Positions 37,385 through 46,297 of a stretch of 64,000 nt of DNA are shown here, one piece after another. Both the position numbers and the translations under genes were made by a program. Position 1 is the stretch's first letter. Each line of letters begins with the position of its first letter. The notes beneath the pieces were generated by a model, which worked only from the letters and a program-made list of their open reading frames with translations, searched no databases and had not been told where the DNA came from. The stretch is taken from the NCBI GenBank assembly GCA_948474755.1, contig CAOLHI010000734.1:992001-1056000 (forward strand), written 5' to 3'. The stretch comes from Ctenosaura bakeri. Its lineage: Eukaryota; Chordata; Lepidosauria; Squamata; Iguanidae.

Positions 37385-37650
37385 TTCTTCCAGAATTTTT
37401 TTTTTATTTTTTTATTTATTATTTATTTGTATCCCGCCTCTCCATATGGATCGAGGCGGCGAACAACTTACAAATAGCATGTATTTCGAAACGTTTTCTG
37501 TACATGCCCCCAAACAAGCTGGGTACTCATTTTACCGACCTGCGAAGGGATGGAAGGCTGAGTCAACCTTGGAGCCCGGCAGGATCGAACTCACAACCTT
37601 GTGGCTTGCAGTACTAGCATTTAACCACTGCACCACCAGGGCTCCATATG
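37385..37650 (-). repeat. tRNA-derived SINE, minus strand
   Basis: On the minus strand it reads GGTGCAGTGGTTAAATGCTA, then a B-box-like GGTTGTGAGTTCGATCC, then GGTTGACTCAGCCTTCCAT, GGTCGGTAAAATGAGTACCC, and a T/A-rich 3' end near 37390-37420. This is the layout of a reptile tRNA-related SINE. The 162-codon open frame over it on the + strand is incidental. Confidence 0.7.
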
Positions 37651-39538
37651 GGACTCAAAGCATCTCACAGTGAGATTAAAAACTGATAAAAGCAAGTACA
37701 GTTTTTTTTTTCCAAATTAGACACAAAGTTAGAATGTTACAACACAATTAAACCAATTATGTAAAGTCTTTTCAGTTGGAAGGCCTTATCAATTAAAAAA
37801 AAAATACAGCAGATAGCTGGTTCAAAATCCCATCTGTAGCAACCCAGTTTAATTGTCGAAGGCCTGCCTGGAAATAAAGTTCCTTATCTGCTGGCGGAAA
37901 GACAACAGGGAATGGGCCAAACCCATCTCACTTGGAAGGGAATGTTCTTTGATTTGACTTGAAGTGGTTCTTGGGTGACTTAGGCAGAGAATGGTCATTC
38001 CTACCATCTACTGCCTGATCTAGCAAGGTCAGGGATTGAATCTAAGGCCTTCTGTAGGCTATGTGGGTGCTCTGGTCACTGAGCTAAGTCTTGTCAGAGA
38101 TAGTATGTGGCTTTGGGCAAATTGCTGTCACATACCCTCAAACATTTCATAGGTGAAAGCTGGGACACATGTGGCCAAGCAACATCAGAGGGTGGTCGAG
38201 ATGGCAAAAGTTGTTAATGAGGAAGACTGCACAAGCTAAGAGAAGCTGCAGCAGTTTGTTTTGGCCGGAATCCACAAGAAAGGGCAAGATACAGCCCCCT
38301 TCTTTCACTCCTGCTGAGTTAACCGAATGTAAACTACCTTTGCACTTTGAACTCAGTTTGCAGCAATTGAAGAAAGCTCAGGACAAAGGGTGGGAGGAGG
38401 AGAGAGAAACTGGGACATTTTAAAAGCATTTGGAAAAATGGGGCAACAGAGGATTATTTGGGACTGTCCTTCCCAAATTGGAAAATTTTAAGGGCATGCT
38501 ATCAGCCTCAGTTACCATCCGTAAAGTGAGAATGCTGAGGTTGAATGAAGCAGTGGTTGTGAAGAATATCCAGGCCAGCTCCTCTAAATTTAATAACAAT
38601 TGCTATTAAGTAGTTCCTACTTGATAATAGATCTGAATCCTATTCTTAGTCCCTACTAGGATAGACTTAGTAAGTCAGTGGGATGTGTCATTTAACAGTC
38701 AATTCAGTGAGTCTGTTGTAGGTAAGATTAACCAACAGGATTCAAGTCTGTGCATGATTCCAGCCAGGGTATTAAATTAGTAGAGACAGCTGGGGAGTGG
38801 GTGAAAGTGTATATTATTCATATATGTATATAATGTATGCAAATTGTTAATTGCTGTGAGATGCAGTCAAGTGGCCAGAGGCTGGGATTTGGGAAACCCA
38901 GATCCAAATCTTTACTCAGCTGTGAAAATCAGTAGATGGCCTTCAGCAAGCAACTCCACATTACCTAAATAACTCCATATATTAAAAGTGTGTCTGCCTC
39001 CCTAACCTACCATGAATGGAGACTACCCACCTATCCTGCCCTTTGGATTCCTATGCCATTCTCACTGTATAAGAAGGTTCAGGGGCCTTACTTTGGGAAA
39101 GACTACACTTACATATTAGCGTATGTCACGTGAAAGCTAGCCATACTGACAGAAACAAGCAGAGCAACTCCATTGTGTTTAGTTTGTGATTGTATACCTT
39201 GCAAGGAATATAGCCACTCAGAGAATATTATCAAAGCTGTTTGTGAGCGTTTCTTTGTGAATTACCAGGTTGAGGCATGTATCTAATTAGGTAGCAGAAA
39301 GTTTCAACCAGTGTTTTACATCCAGTTCTTGTTCTTTTTCCTCGTCTGAGATCATAGCTTGTTCAGTGCAAACTCCCCTGATCTGTTGAGATCACGTGGA
39401 ATCTAACAGTTGTTTTTGAACATTGTCAGACCTACTGCAGGAGGCATCTTCCATAAGATTTGGTTCATAAATCTTCCTAGTTTACAGTTTAATTATTTTG
39501 CTTATTTCTGCCTCTCTTCCCCTCCCTTCTTTCCCCAG

Positions 39539-39578
39539 CTTGAGAAGGAGCTGTCAAAAAAGCTGGAAGAGTTAGAAG
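39539..39578 (+). CDS. BRF1: BRF1 coding micro-exon (40 nt)
   Basis: Pyrimidine tract and CCCCAG, then LEKELSKKLEELE plus one base of a Gly codon, then GTAAAG. It aligns with LEQVLSKKLEEVEG of human BRF1, about residues 306-319, a short predicted coiled segment. It starts in phase 0 and leaves one base for the exon at 39662. The intron between them is only 83 bp. Confidence 0.93.
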
Positions 39579-39661
39579 GTAAAGGCTGCATTTCACAGAA
39601 CATTTTTATTTATGCCATGTTTCCTATGTGCAGTGCTGACACTTCTCTGTATTTACGGCAG
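39579..39661 (+). other. Very short BRF1 intron (83 bp)
   Basis: GTAAAG...GGCAG. This is the only compact intron in a window where the other introns are 2.4 to 24 kb. A + strand frame reads through it for a few codons before a stop. Confidence 0.9.
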
Positions 39662-39754
39662 GTGAAATAACAAGCTACCAAGATGAAATAGAGATTGAAT
39701 TAGAGAATAGCAGGCCAAAAGCAAAAGGAGTTTATGCAAATTACAGTAAAGATG
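39662..39754 (+). CDS. BRF1: BRF1 coding exon, conserved acidic/helical linker
   Basis: Encodes [20 protein letters not shown] then [11 protein letters not shown], matching human [20 protein letters not shown] and AKGG, about residues 319-349. The exon is 93 nt, starting by completing Gly and leaving one base (G) for an Asp codon at 47709. The N-terminal 20 residues are nearly invariant with human, after which the two diverge. Donor GTAAGT is consensus. Confidence 0.96.
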
Positions 39755-40218
39755 GTAAGTCTATTCAAAATCCATTCACTAGGAATATGTTAAAAATGGA
39801 TGATTTTACAGCAGTTTTTAAAAATCTCAGGTGTGTAAATGTATCAAGTTTGACAGTAGAGAAGGATGTCTTCTGTTTGTGGGCTAGAATGATTTGAAAA
39901 GGAATGGATTTTCTAATCCAACCTTTCCTGTCCTTGAGCTCCCCTGTTGTGCTGGATTACAGTTTCCCTTGATAGCTTCTACCAGATTTTGGAAACATGA
40001 CTTCTCAGGCTTCAACTCCCAGAATTTCACAGCTAGTATAGTGACTAGTTGTGCTGGTTCTGGAGTTTTGAGAGTTGTAGTTTTGAAAAGTACATTTTTT
40101 CATTCTCTGTTTGCTACCCAACTCTTTGTGATCTCCCAAAACAACTGTGTTGGGCCTGCCAGAATCTGAAATAACAGATCCTTTCAAGTTTGGCATAGAA
40201 TTGGGTGGTGAACAAAGG

Positions 40219-40380
40219 TTCTTCTTCGTGGTCTCTGTGCCTTCATACACTAGGAGCTTTAGCGCCTGCGCGGTAGCGTTCGGAAACTTCTAGAGCTTGT
40301 TCGCTTGGCGGGAACCCCTCCCCCACGCCGGTACTGCGCATGCTCCTCCCGCCGAGCAACGGTCTCTCCTCAGTTCTTTC
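40219..40380 (+). repeat. Left inverted terminal repeat, DIRS copy B
   Basis: Runs from TTCTTCTTCGTGGTCTCTG to TCTCCTCAGTTCT. From TACACTAGGAGC to the inner edge it matches the complement of the right ITR without a difference that I can see. NRF1-like motifs GCGCCTGCGC (40262-40271) and TGCGCATGC (40335-40343) lie inside it. It is likely to contain the element promoter by analogy with other DIRS elements. Confidence 0.93.
40262..40343 (+). promoter_or_regulatory. NRF1-like motif pair in the DIRS copy B left ITR
   Basis: GCGCCTGCGC and TGCGCATGC lie 63 bp apart. Both resemble the palindromic NRF1 consensus (YGCGCAYGCGCR) and both are repeated in the right ITR (46146-46154 and 46218-46227) and in copy A. 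There is no TATA box nearby. A role as a CpG-type promoter is inferred, not shown. Confidence 0.3.
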
Positions 40381-40549
40381 TCGTCCGCCGCCGCGTACGG
40401 AAGGTTCTTCAGTTTGTTCCTCTCACGTTGTGCTTGGCTTGCTGTTTTTCACGGTTTTACGGACTTTCGGACTGTCTTTGACCTCTCTTTCGGACTCCCC
40501 CTTCGGTTTTTCGTCTTTTTGGATTTCGGAGTTTGGCGTTCTTCGTCTT

Positions 40550-42997
40550 ATGTCCGCGCTCTTTAAAAAGTGCGTGTCCTGCGGCCGCAAGGTTGCCCTC
40601 AACGACGGCCATAAGGAGTGTCTCTTCTGTTTGGGTGAGTCCCACAACATCCGGACTTGCCCAATTTGCCGGGATTTTACTCCCCAAACTCTCCGCAACC
40701 GCTCCGCGAGACTCAAATCTTATTGTTGGGAACAGTCTCTGCGGGCGATAGACGAGACCTCCACTTCCAAGATGGCCGACAAGAAGACGACCACGCCATC
40801 GACGGTATCGGCGGCTGCCGTTCCGTCCACCTCGTCGGTATCGGGCTCGGTACCGGCGAAACGCCGATCTCGGCGCTACCGAGGATCCCGAAGCTGTCGG
40901 CGGCTGCCAAGTCAGCAAAAGGATCCTCGACGGCGAGGAAGGCTGAGGCTCCCCTTACGGAGACGCCTGCTAAAAAGCGCCCTGCTCCGGACGGAGGCAA
41001 GGGCAAGGAGAAGGAGAAGAAGAAGAAGAAGAAGGAGAAGAAGCGCTCCCCGGCTGGGGACGTTCGACCTCCTACTCCTCCTCCTACTCAGCAGCCTTCC
41101 AAAGGGCGAGGCGAGTCCGTCGATCTCTCGGACGATGAGGTTGAGGACGTTCCCCAACAGCGCCCGGACTCGCCTGTGGCAGACCCTCCAACCCTGGTGG
41201 AGGAGCGCCACCGCCCCTTAGCCGTCGCAGGTCGGCCGACCTGCAGCAGAGGGAGCCCTCTGCTTCTCCGGAGCGGCGTTCGACCTCCTTTAGGTCCCGG
41301 TCCCGCTCTTCCGAGCGTCCGGTGGCCTCGCCGCCTCCGAGGGAGACAAGAGAGGAACAACCTCGCTCGTCTGCCTACAGATACACCTCGGCGTCCTACG
41401 TGGCCAGGTACGCGAGGGAATCTGAATGGAGAGAGCGCCCGGCCTCCTATCGGTCGCATTCGCCATCGTACCGGGATCGGTACCATCGTGGCCCGAGTCG
41501 CTGGGAGACCTTCCGGAGGTCCCGGTCACCTCGTCGACAGCGCGAATCGCGCTCGCCTAGAGGGGACGAGGCTCGGTACCGTCGACGCCGAAGCCGATCT
41601 CCGTCGGACCGCCGCTCCTTCAGCCGCTCTCCCTCTCCTCGATATCATAGGGCGAGGGAGCCTTCACCACGGTATCGGGCGATATCGCCACCTCCTAGGG
41701 TCACGGCAACGGCGACGCGCCCTACGGAGTCGGTGGTGACTGAGCGGGCTACGACGACGTCAGCCTGCCAGACTACCCCGGTCACCACCAAGAGGGTGAA
41801 GTCAGTGGTCAGCCATCCCAAGCGGGACGCTGCTGCTACCACCGCCCTGGCTGCGGAGAAGCCTAGGAAGGCAACACCTGCGGCGACGAAGGAGCCGGAA
41901 AGCGAGCGGCGAGAGGACTCACCGAGCTCGGAGTCGTACGACTCGAGCGCGGAGTCAGAGGTGTCTGAGGCGGCCTCACAGGAGTCTCCTCCGCTGGGAT
42001 TCGGGGACCCGATCCCAGATTCTGCTCCAGAGGACGTCCACCAGTTCTCTGCGATGCTGCTCCGCATGGCCACTACCCTCGGCCTTAAGATCGCCGATGC
42101 GGAGCCGGAGGACGACGATCCAGCCTTCTCCGTCTTCGAGGAGAAGCGACCTTCCACGGCCCCGCTGCCTCTCCTGCCCCGGGTATCCAGACTGGTGAAG
42201 GCCGCCTGGGATAGACCGGCCTCGGCTCAGCCGATACCGCAGCGGTTAGAACACCTCTACAGGGTGCAGAAGGATAACGCCGGTTATCTCTTTAATCACC
42301 CTGTACCGAACTCTGTGGTCGTCGAGTCGGCACAGATAAAGGGCTCCGGCAGGCAACACACCACCCCGCCGGACAAGGAGGGCAGGAAGTTGGACGCCTA
42401 CGCAAGGAGGTTCTATTCAGCTGCCTCCTTGCAGATCAGGCTGTCCAACACTCAGGCTTGCCTCGCGGCATACCTGAAAAAAGTGCTCGATCGCCTGCAA
42501 CCGGCGATGGAGGCGGTACCGGAGGACATCCGCCAAGCCTCCTCCGTGATCTTCAATGAGGCTATCTCCATCGCTCGGCACCAGATGGCCTCCTCCCGGC
42601 ACGCAGTGGAGATCGCCTCCCGGGTCATGGCGGGACCGTCGGCCTCCGCCGCCATGCTTGGCTGCGACCGGCCGACATCCAGGAGGACACCAGAAGGAGG
42701 ATTGAAGATCTCCCCTTCGACGGTGAAGGCCTATTCAATTCGTCCACAGACGAAGCTTTGGACAATCTTGTCAAGGCGAGACTGACCGCAAAAAAGATCG
42801 GGCTGCAGCCGGCCACGCAGGCCCGCAGGGCCTCCACCTTCCGCCCATCCTGGCGACGATCCTCCACCTCGTCGTTCCAGCGTTCGGCCCAGTCTGGACA
42901 GTCGAGACCGTCCTCCGGCTCATCGGCCAGACGCACGATTAGGCGGCGCCCGGCTTCGTCGAAGAAGTCCTCCTCCGAGACAAAGTCTCGGTTTTGA
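40550..42997 (+). pseudogene. DIRS copy B gag-like gene with CCHC knuckle, RS region and LAP2alpha-like domain
   Basis: ATG 40550 opens MSALFKKCVSCGRKVALNDG. Cys8, Cys11, Cys24, Cys27, His32, Cys37 and Cys40 form CX2CX12CX2CX4HX4CX2C, which includes a retroviral-type CX2CX4HX4C knuckle at the N terminus. Next comes a Lys-rich region (41000-41045) and SVDLSDDEVEDVPQ, then an Arg/Ser-rich stretch (SRWETFRRSRSPRRQ, RRRRSRSPSDRRSFSRSPSP). The C-terminal part is PPLGFGDPIPDSAPEDVHQF, LEHLYRVQKDNAGYLFNHPV, ARRFYSAASLQIRLSNTQAC, RHAWLRPADIQED and LPFDGEGLFNSSTDEALDN. That part resembles the LAP2alpha C-terminal domain, a known relative of DIRS gag. Frame changes near 40860-40880, 41195-41215 and 42640 break it. 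Confidence 0.88.
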
Positions 42998-43084
42998 CGT
43001 GCCTGGCAGGACCCACCAATACCCACTCTTCAGCCTACCATCAGCGCTCGGAGACCGACCGACTCTCGCTCGACACCTAGCGGA

Positions 43085-44911
43085 GTGGCAGTATGTCACT
43101 ACGGACTCTTGGGTGCTTTCCATCGTCCGTCTTGGCTACGCCATCGAGTTTCTCGAATTCCTCCTCGCGGCGTTTACTACTCCACGCCGTCGAGTCCGGC
43201 CCTCCTGGAAGAGATCCAATCCCTCCTCCAGAAAGGGGCGATCGAGCGGCTCCCGCAAGAGGCCAAGACCACCGGCTTCTTCTCCAGGTACTTCACGGTA
43301 CCGAAAGCCGACGGTACCCTCCGGCCGATCCTAGACCTCAGAGGGGTGAACTACTACATCCGCCCCAAAAGGTTCAAGATGGTCACGATACCGTCGATCC
43401 TACCCTTCTTACATCGAGGGGACTGGTTCGCCTCCATCGATCTCCGAGACGCATACTTCCATATCGCCATTCGCCCGCAGCACAGACGGTACCTCCGCTT
43501 CGCAGTCGACGACACCTGTTACCAGTACAAGGTGCTGCCGTTCGGACTCTCGACTGCCCCAAGGGTCTTCACCAAGTGCATGGCCCCGGTGGTATCCTAC
43601 CTGCGGACGAAGAGCGCTTCCGTCTTCCCCTACCTCGACGATTGGCTGTTGGTGGCGTCCTGCAAACAGAGACTTTACCACGACGTCCACATGACGTTGT
43701 CACTCCTGACCCGCCTTGGTCTACGAGTGAATCCGAAGAAGTCCCACCTCGAGCCGGCGAGGATCTTGGACTTCATCGGGGCGACGCTCGACTCGACCTC
43801 CGCCAGGGCGTACCTACCAGAGTCTCGAGCACAAACCTTGATCCGGGCCGCCGCTCACGCTCGTGCGGCCCCGACGTTATCTGCGAGAAGCGTCCAGCAG
43901 CTCTTGGGCTACATGGCTGCGACGACCGCTGTGACATATCTCGCCAGGCTGAGAGCGAGACCTCTTCAACACTGGTTCGTCCGCATATTCGACCCCCTGC
44001 GAGATGAACAGACACTCCAACTGCAGCTGCCGGGAGACGTCCGCTCATCCCTCCGATGGTGGCAGTCGCGACGCAATCTCATGTCAGGGATGCCTTTCCA
44101 ACAGCCGACACCGAAGGTGACGGTAACGACCGACGCCTCCCTGTATGGATGGGGTGCCCACTGCGGCGATCTCAGAGTCCGCGACAGATGGACCGACGAC
44201 GAGACCGCTCTCCATATCAACGCGCTGGAGCTGCTCGCCGTCTGGAAAGCCCTACGGGCGTTCCGCCATGCCGTGGCGGGGCGCACGGTCCTGATTCTGA
44301 CGGACAACACCACCGCCGTCTGCTACATCAACAGACAAGGTGGGACTCATTCCACGACCCTGCTCGACATCGCGCTCGACCTGTGGGAATGGTGCATTCG
44401 CCTGCACACGCATCCCGTGGCGGTTCACCTGGCCGGGCAGGAGAACACCACGGCAGACGCCCTCAGCAGGGACACCTCATCCCATCACGAATGGTCTCTC
44501 TCCGGAGAGGCGTTCAGACTGATTCGGGACCGCTGGGGCGAACCATCGATCGACCTCTTCGCGACCAGGGAAAACGCGAAGTGTCACCGATTCTGTTCCA
44601 GAGCGGGCCACGATCGTGCCTCCATCGGGGACGCTTTCCAGTTTCCGTGGACCGGGGAACTCCTCTACGCGTTCCCGCCGTTCCCGCTGCTCGGCCGGAC
44701 GATATCGAAGATCCTCGCCGACCGAGCCGACGCGATCCTGGTAGCCCCGTACTGGCCGAGGCAACATTGGTTCGCACCCCTGCTACAAGCCGCACGAGAC
44801 GACCTACTCCGGTTGCCACCGACACCGGACCTGCTCTCCCACTCCGGCGGCCGAGTCCTCCATCCGGACCTGCCACGCCTGGCCCTCCATGCCTGGAGGA
44901 TATCGCACTAG
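43085..44911 (+). CDS. DIRS copy B RT-RNase H-methylase-like ORF
   Basis: An open frame of 608 codons. True similarity starts near 43160 (RIPPRGVYYSTPSSP). The first 25 or so codons are out-of-frame sequence because a 1-nt loss near 43158 separates the natural N-terminal part (LARHLAEWQYVTTDSWVLSI in another frame). RT blocks: FTVPKADGTLRPILDLRGVN, FASIDLRDAYFHIA, LPFGLSTAPRVFTKC and YLDDWLLV (43631-43651, catalytic DD). RNase H: VTTDASLYGWGAH (about 44123), INALELLA, LTDNTTAVCYINRQGG and HLAGQENTTADALSR. Then a DIRS-type DAM methylase-like region SIDLFATRENAKCHRF and VAPYWPRQHWFAPLL. It ends HAWRISH-stop. The enzyme copies element RNA into DNA. No integrase domain is present. Confidence 0.92.
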   Translation: MAVCHYGLLGAFHRPSWLRHRVSRIPPRGVYYSTPSSPALLEEIQSLLQKGAIERLPQEAKTTGFFSRYFTVPKADGTLRPILDLRGVNYYIRPKRFKMVTIPSILPFLHRGDWFASIDLRDAYFHIAIRPQHRRYLRFAVDDTCYQYKVLPFGLSTAPRVFTKCMAPVVSYLRTKSASVFPYLDDWLLVASCKQRLYHDVHMTLSLLTRLGLRVNPKKSHLEPARILDFIGATLDSTSARAYLPESRAQTLIRAAAHARAAPTLSARSVQQLLGYMAATTAVTYLARLRARPLQHWFVRIFDPLRDEQTLQLQLPGDVRSSLRWWQSRRNLMSGMPFQQPTPKVTVTTDASLYGWGAHCGDLRVRDRWTDDETALHINALELLAVWKALRAFRHAVAGRTVLILTDNTTAVCYINRQGGTHSTTLLDIALDLWEWCIRLHTHPVAVHLAGQENTTADALSRDTSSHHEWSLSGEAFRLIRDRWGEPSIDLFATRENAKCHRFCSRAGHDRASIGDAFQFPWTGELLYAFPPFPLLGRTISKILADRADAILVAPYWPRQHWFAPLLQAARDDLLRLPPTPDLLSHSGGRVLHPDLPRLALHAWRISH

Positions 44912-45924
44912 ACGATCCCGTGCTCGGTACCGTCCTCGTCGCGGCCAGGAAGGAATCCACCCGTCGCAACTATCAATACAAGTGGCGACGCTTCCTGACC
45001 TTCGCTAACGAGAGGAGTGAGCCGGTATCGCCCGCGGGGCTCTCGACCGTCCTGCACTTCCTCCTGCACCTCCGGCAACAGGGCCTGGCGTTTCCATCCC
45101 TGAAGGTGTATCTCTCCGCGATCGTGGCATACCAACCGCCACGATCTGCTGCCTCGGCCTTCTTCAGGAACGATACCGTTAAGCGGTTCCTGAAAGGACT
45201 TCATCATCTCTACCCGCCGGTATCGCCGCCGCTACCGCCGTGGTCCCTCTCGCTGGTGCTCTCGCAGCTGACGAAGCCGCCCTTCGAGCCAATGGCGACC
45301 TCGGATGACAGGCTCCTGACAATGAAAACTGCCTTCCTGGTGGCGGTGACCTCAGCGAGGCGAGCGGGTGAGATCACAGCTCTTCGTTCCGATGAGCCCT
45401 TCACGGTCTTCCACAGGGACAAGGTGGTCCTGAGACCTGACATCTCGTTCCTGCCAAAGGTGGTGTCCAGTTTCCATCTCAACCAGGACATCATCCTGCC
45501 TGCCTTCTTCCCGAACCCGACGACACCGTTGGAGCGGTCCCTCCACTCCCTGGACGTGCGTCGGGCATTGGCTTTCTACAAGGACAGGACTGCTTCCTTC
45601 CGACAGACGCCGCATCTCTTTGTTTGCTATGGGCGACGTCGGAAGGGCCTAAAAGTGTCCACCCAGCGCTTCTCCAAGTGGGTGGTAAGGACTATTGAAC
45701 TGGCGTATGAGCTCGCGAGGAAGCCTCCGCCAGTCCTGCTTCGAGCCCACTCCACCAGAGCTGTGGCTACTTCTGCGGCCCTCCTGCGAGGAGTTGACCT
45801 GCATGAACTCTGCCGTGTGGCGACCTGGTCCCAACCATCGACCTTCGTGCGCCACTACAGGCTCGACTGCCGGTCGCGCAGAGATGCCCGGTTTGGACGT
45901 GAGGTGTTGGCTTCCGTGCTGTAG
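44889..45924 (+). CDS. DIRS copy B tyrosine recombinase ORF
   Basis: The frame open from before 44893 to the stop at 45922 encodes RKESTRRNYQYKWRRFLTFA at its start, then TSARRAGEITALR with the first catalytic Arg (about 45352-45363), LLRAHSTRAVATSAALLRG with HxxR (45748-45759) and VATWSQPSTFVRHYRLD with the nucleophile Tyr (45856-45858). R..HxxR..W..Y is the tyrosine recombinase signature. The enzyme would integrate circular element DNA. The probable ancestral ATG (44889, MPGGYR) overlaps the RT stop by 23 nt, as in copy A, but a 1-nt change between about 44920 and 44945 puts it out of frame with the body here. Apart from that the catalytic domain looks intact. Confidence 0.9.
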
Positions 45925-45960
45925 GACCTGACCCGCCGTCCGACCGGTAAGCTACACAGT

Positions 45961-46058
45961 CTCCTAGTGTATGAAGGCACAGAGACCACGAAGAAGAAGA
46001 ACAGGTTGCTTACCTGTAACTGTGGTTCTTCGAGTGGTCATCTGTGCCATCATACACA
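45961..46058 (+). other. DIRS copy B internal complementary region (ICR)
   Basis: Reverse-complementing this segment gives GGTAAGCAACCTGTTC joined directly to TTCTTCTTCGTGGTCTCTG, the right end followed by the left end. It therefore encodes the circle junction, and it extends on both sides into ITR sequence (CTCCTAGTGTATGAAGGCAC; CATCTGTGCCATCATACAC). Confidence 0.93.
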
Positions 46059-46084
46059 CCCGCCCTTCCTCCCCTCTTTCTCAG

Positions 46085-46282
46085 GTCCCTGTAGGTTCTA
46101 CGGCGGACGACAGAACTGAGGAGAGACCGTTGCTCGGCGGGAGGAGCATGCGCAGTACCGGCGTGGGGGAGGGGTTCCCGCCAAGCGAACAAGCTCTAGA
46201 AGTTTCCGAACGCTACCGCGCAGGCGCTAAAGCTCCTAGTGTATGATGGCACAGATGACCACTCGAAGAACCACAGTTACAG
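46085..46282 (+). other. Predicted cassette exon in DIRS copy B right terminus
   Basis: Acceptor tract CTTCCTCCCCTCTTTCTCAG ends at 46084. Donor TTACAG|GTAAGC starts at 46283. The 198-nt candidate lies in sense orientation inside the BRF1 intron between 39754 and 47709. Entering in phase 1 from the upstream BRF1 exon (G plus GT..), it would meet in-frame stops, so it would be a poison exon. Predicted from sequence only. Confidence 0.35.
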
Positions 46283-46297
46283 GTAAGCAACCTGTTC
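46112..46297 (+). repeat. Right inverted terminal repeat, DIRS copy B
   Basis: Begins AGAACTGAGGAGAGACCGT and ends CACAGTTACAGGTAAGCAACCTGTTC, given here in two overlapping phrases: CACAGTTACAGGTAAGC and GTAAGCAACCTGTTC. The outer 30-35 nt have no partner at the left end. Confidence 0.93.

Larger units (their letters stand above)
31293..39538 (+). other. BRF1 intron, 8.2 kb
   Basis: Apart from the repeats listed separately this intron holds a short ACC run (about 31680-31702), a CA run (about 34446-34457) and an AT-rich stretch near 36420-36475. I see nothing in 31700-32840, 33310-34320 or 37960-39538 that supports a gene. Confidence 0.7.
40219..46297 (+). mobile_element. DIRS retrotransposon copy B, structurally complete and nearly intact
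   Basis: A 6.08-kb GC-rich element bounded by inverted terminal repeats and carrying gag, RT-RNase H-methylase-like and tyrosine recombinase genes, plus an ICR. The left end is TTCTTCTTCGTGG after host AACAAAGG. The right end is GGTAAGCAACCTGTTC before host GTCTTGCTG. No target-site duplication is evident, as expected for DIRS integration by a tyrosine recombinase. The inner 130 bp or so of the two ITRs appear identical by eye, and most of the RT and recombinase frames are open, so this is the youngest of the three DIRS copies here. Gag has about three frameshifts, so the copy is probably not autonomous. Confidence 0.95.

Noticed and set aside
37185..37673. 162-codon plus-strand frame as a host gene
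   Set aside because: It crosses intron and an antisense tRNA-derived SINE whose boxes explain the readable segment.
40340..41221. Arg-rich run (poly-R) in the gag frame of copy B as a novel basic protein
   Set aside because: It arises after the frameshift near 40860-40880. The neighbouring frame continues the gag homology with copy A, where the same DNA reads as a Lys-rich tract.
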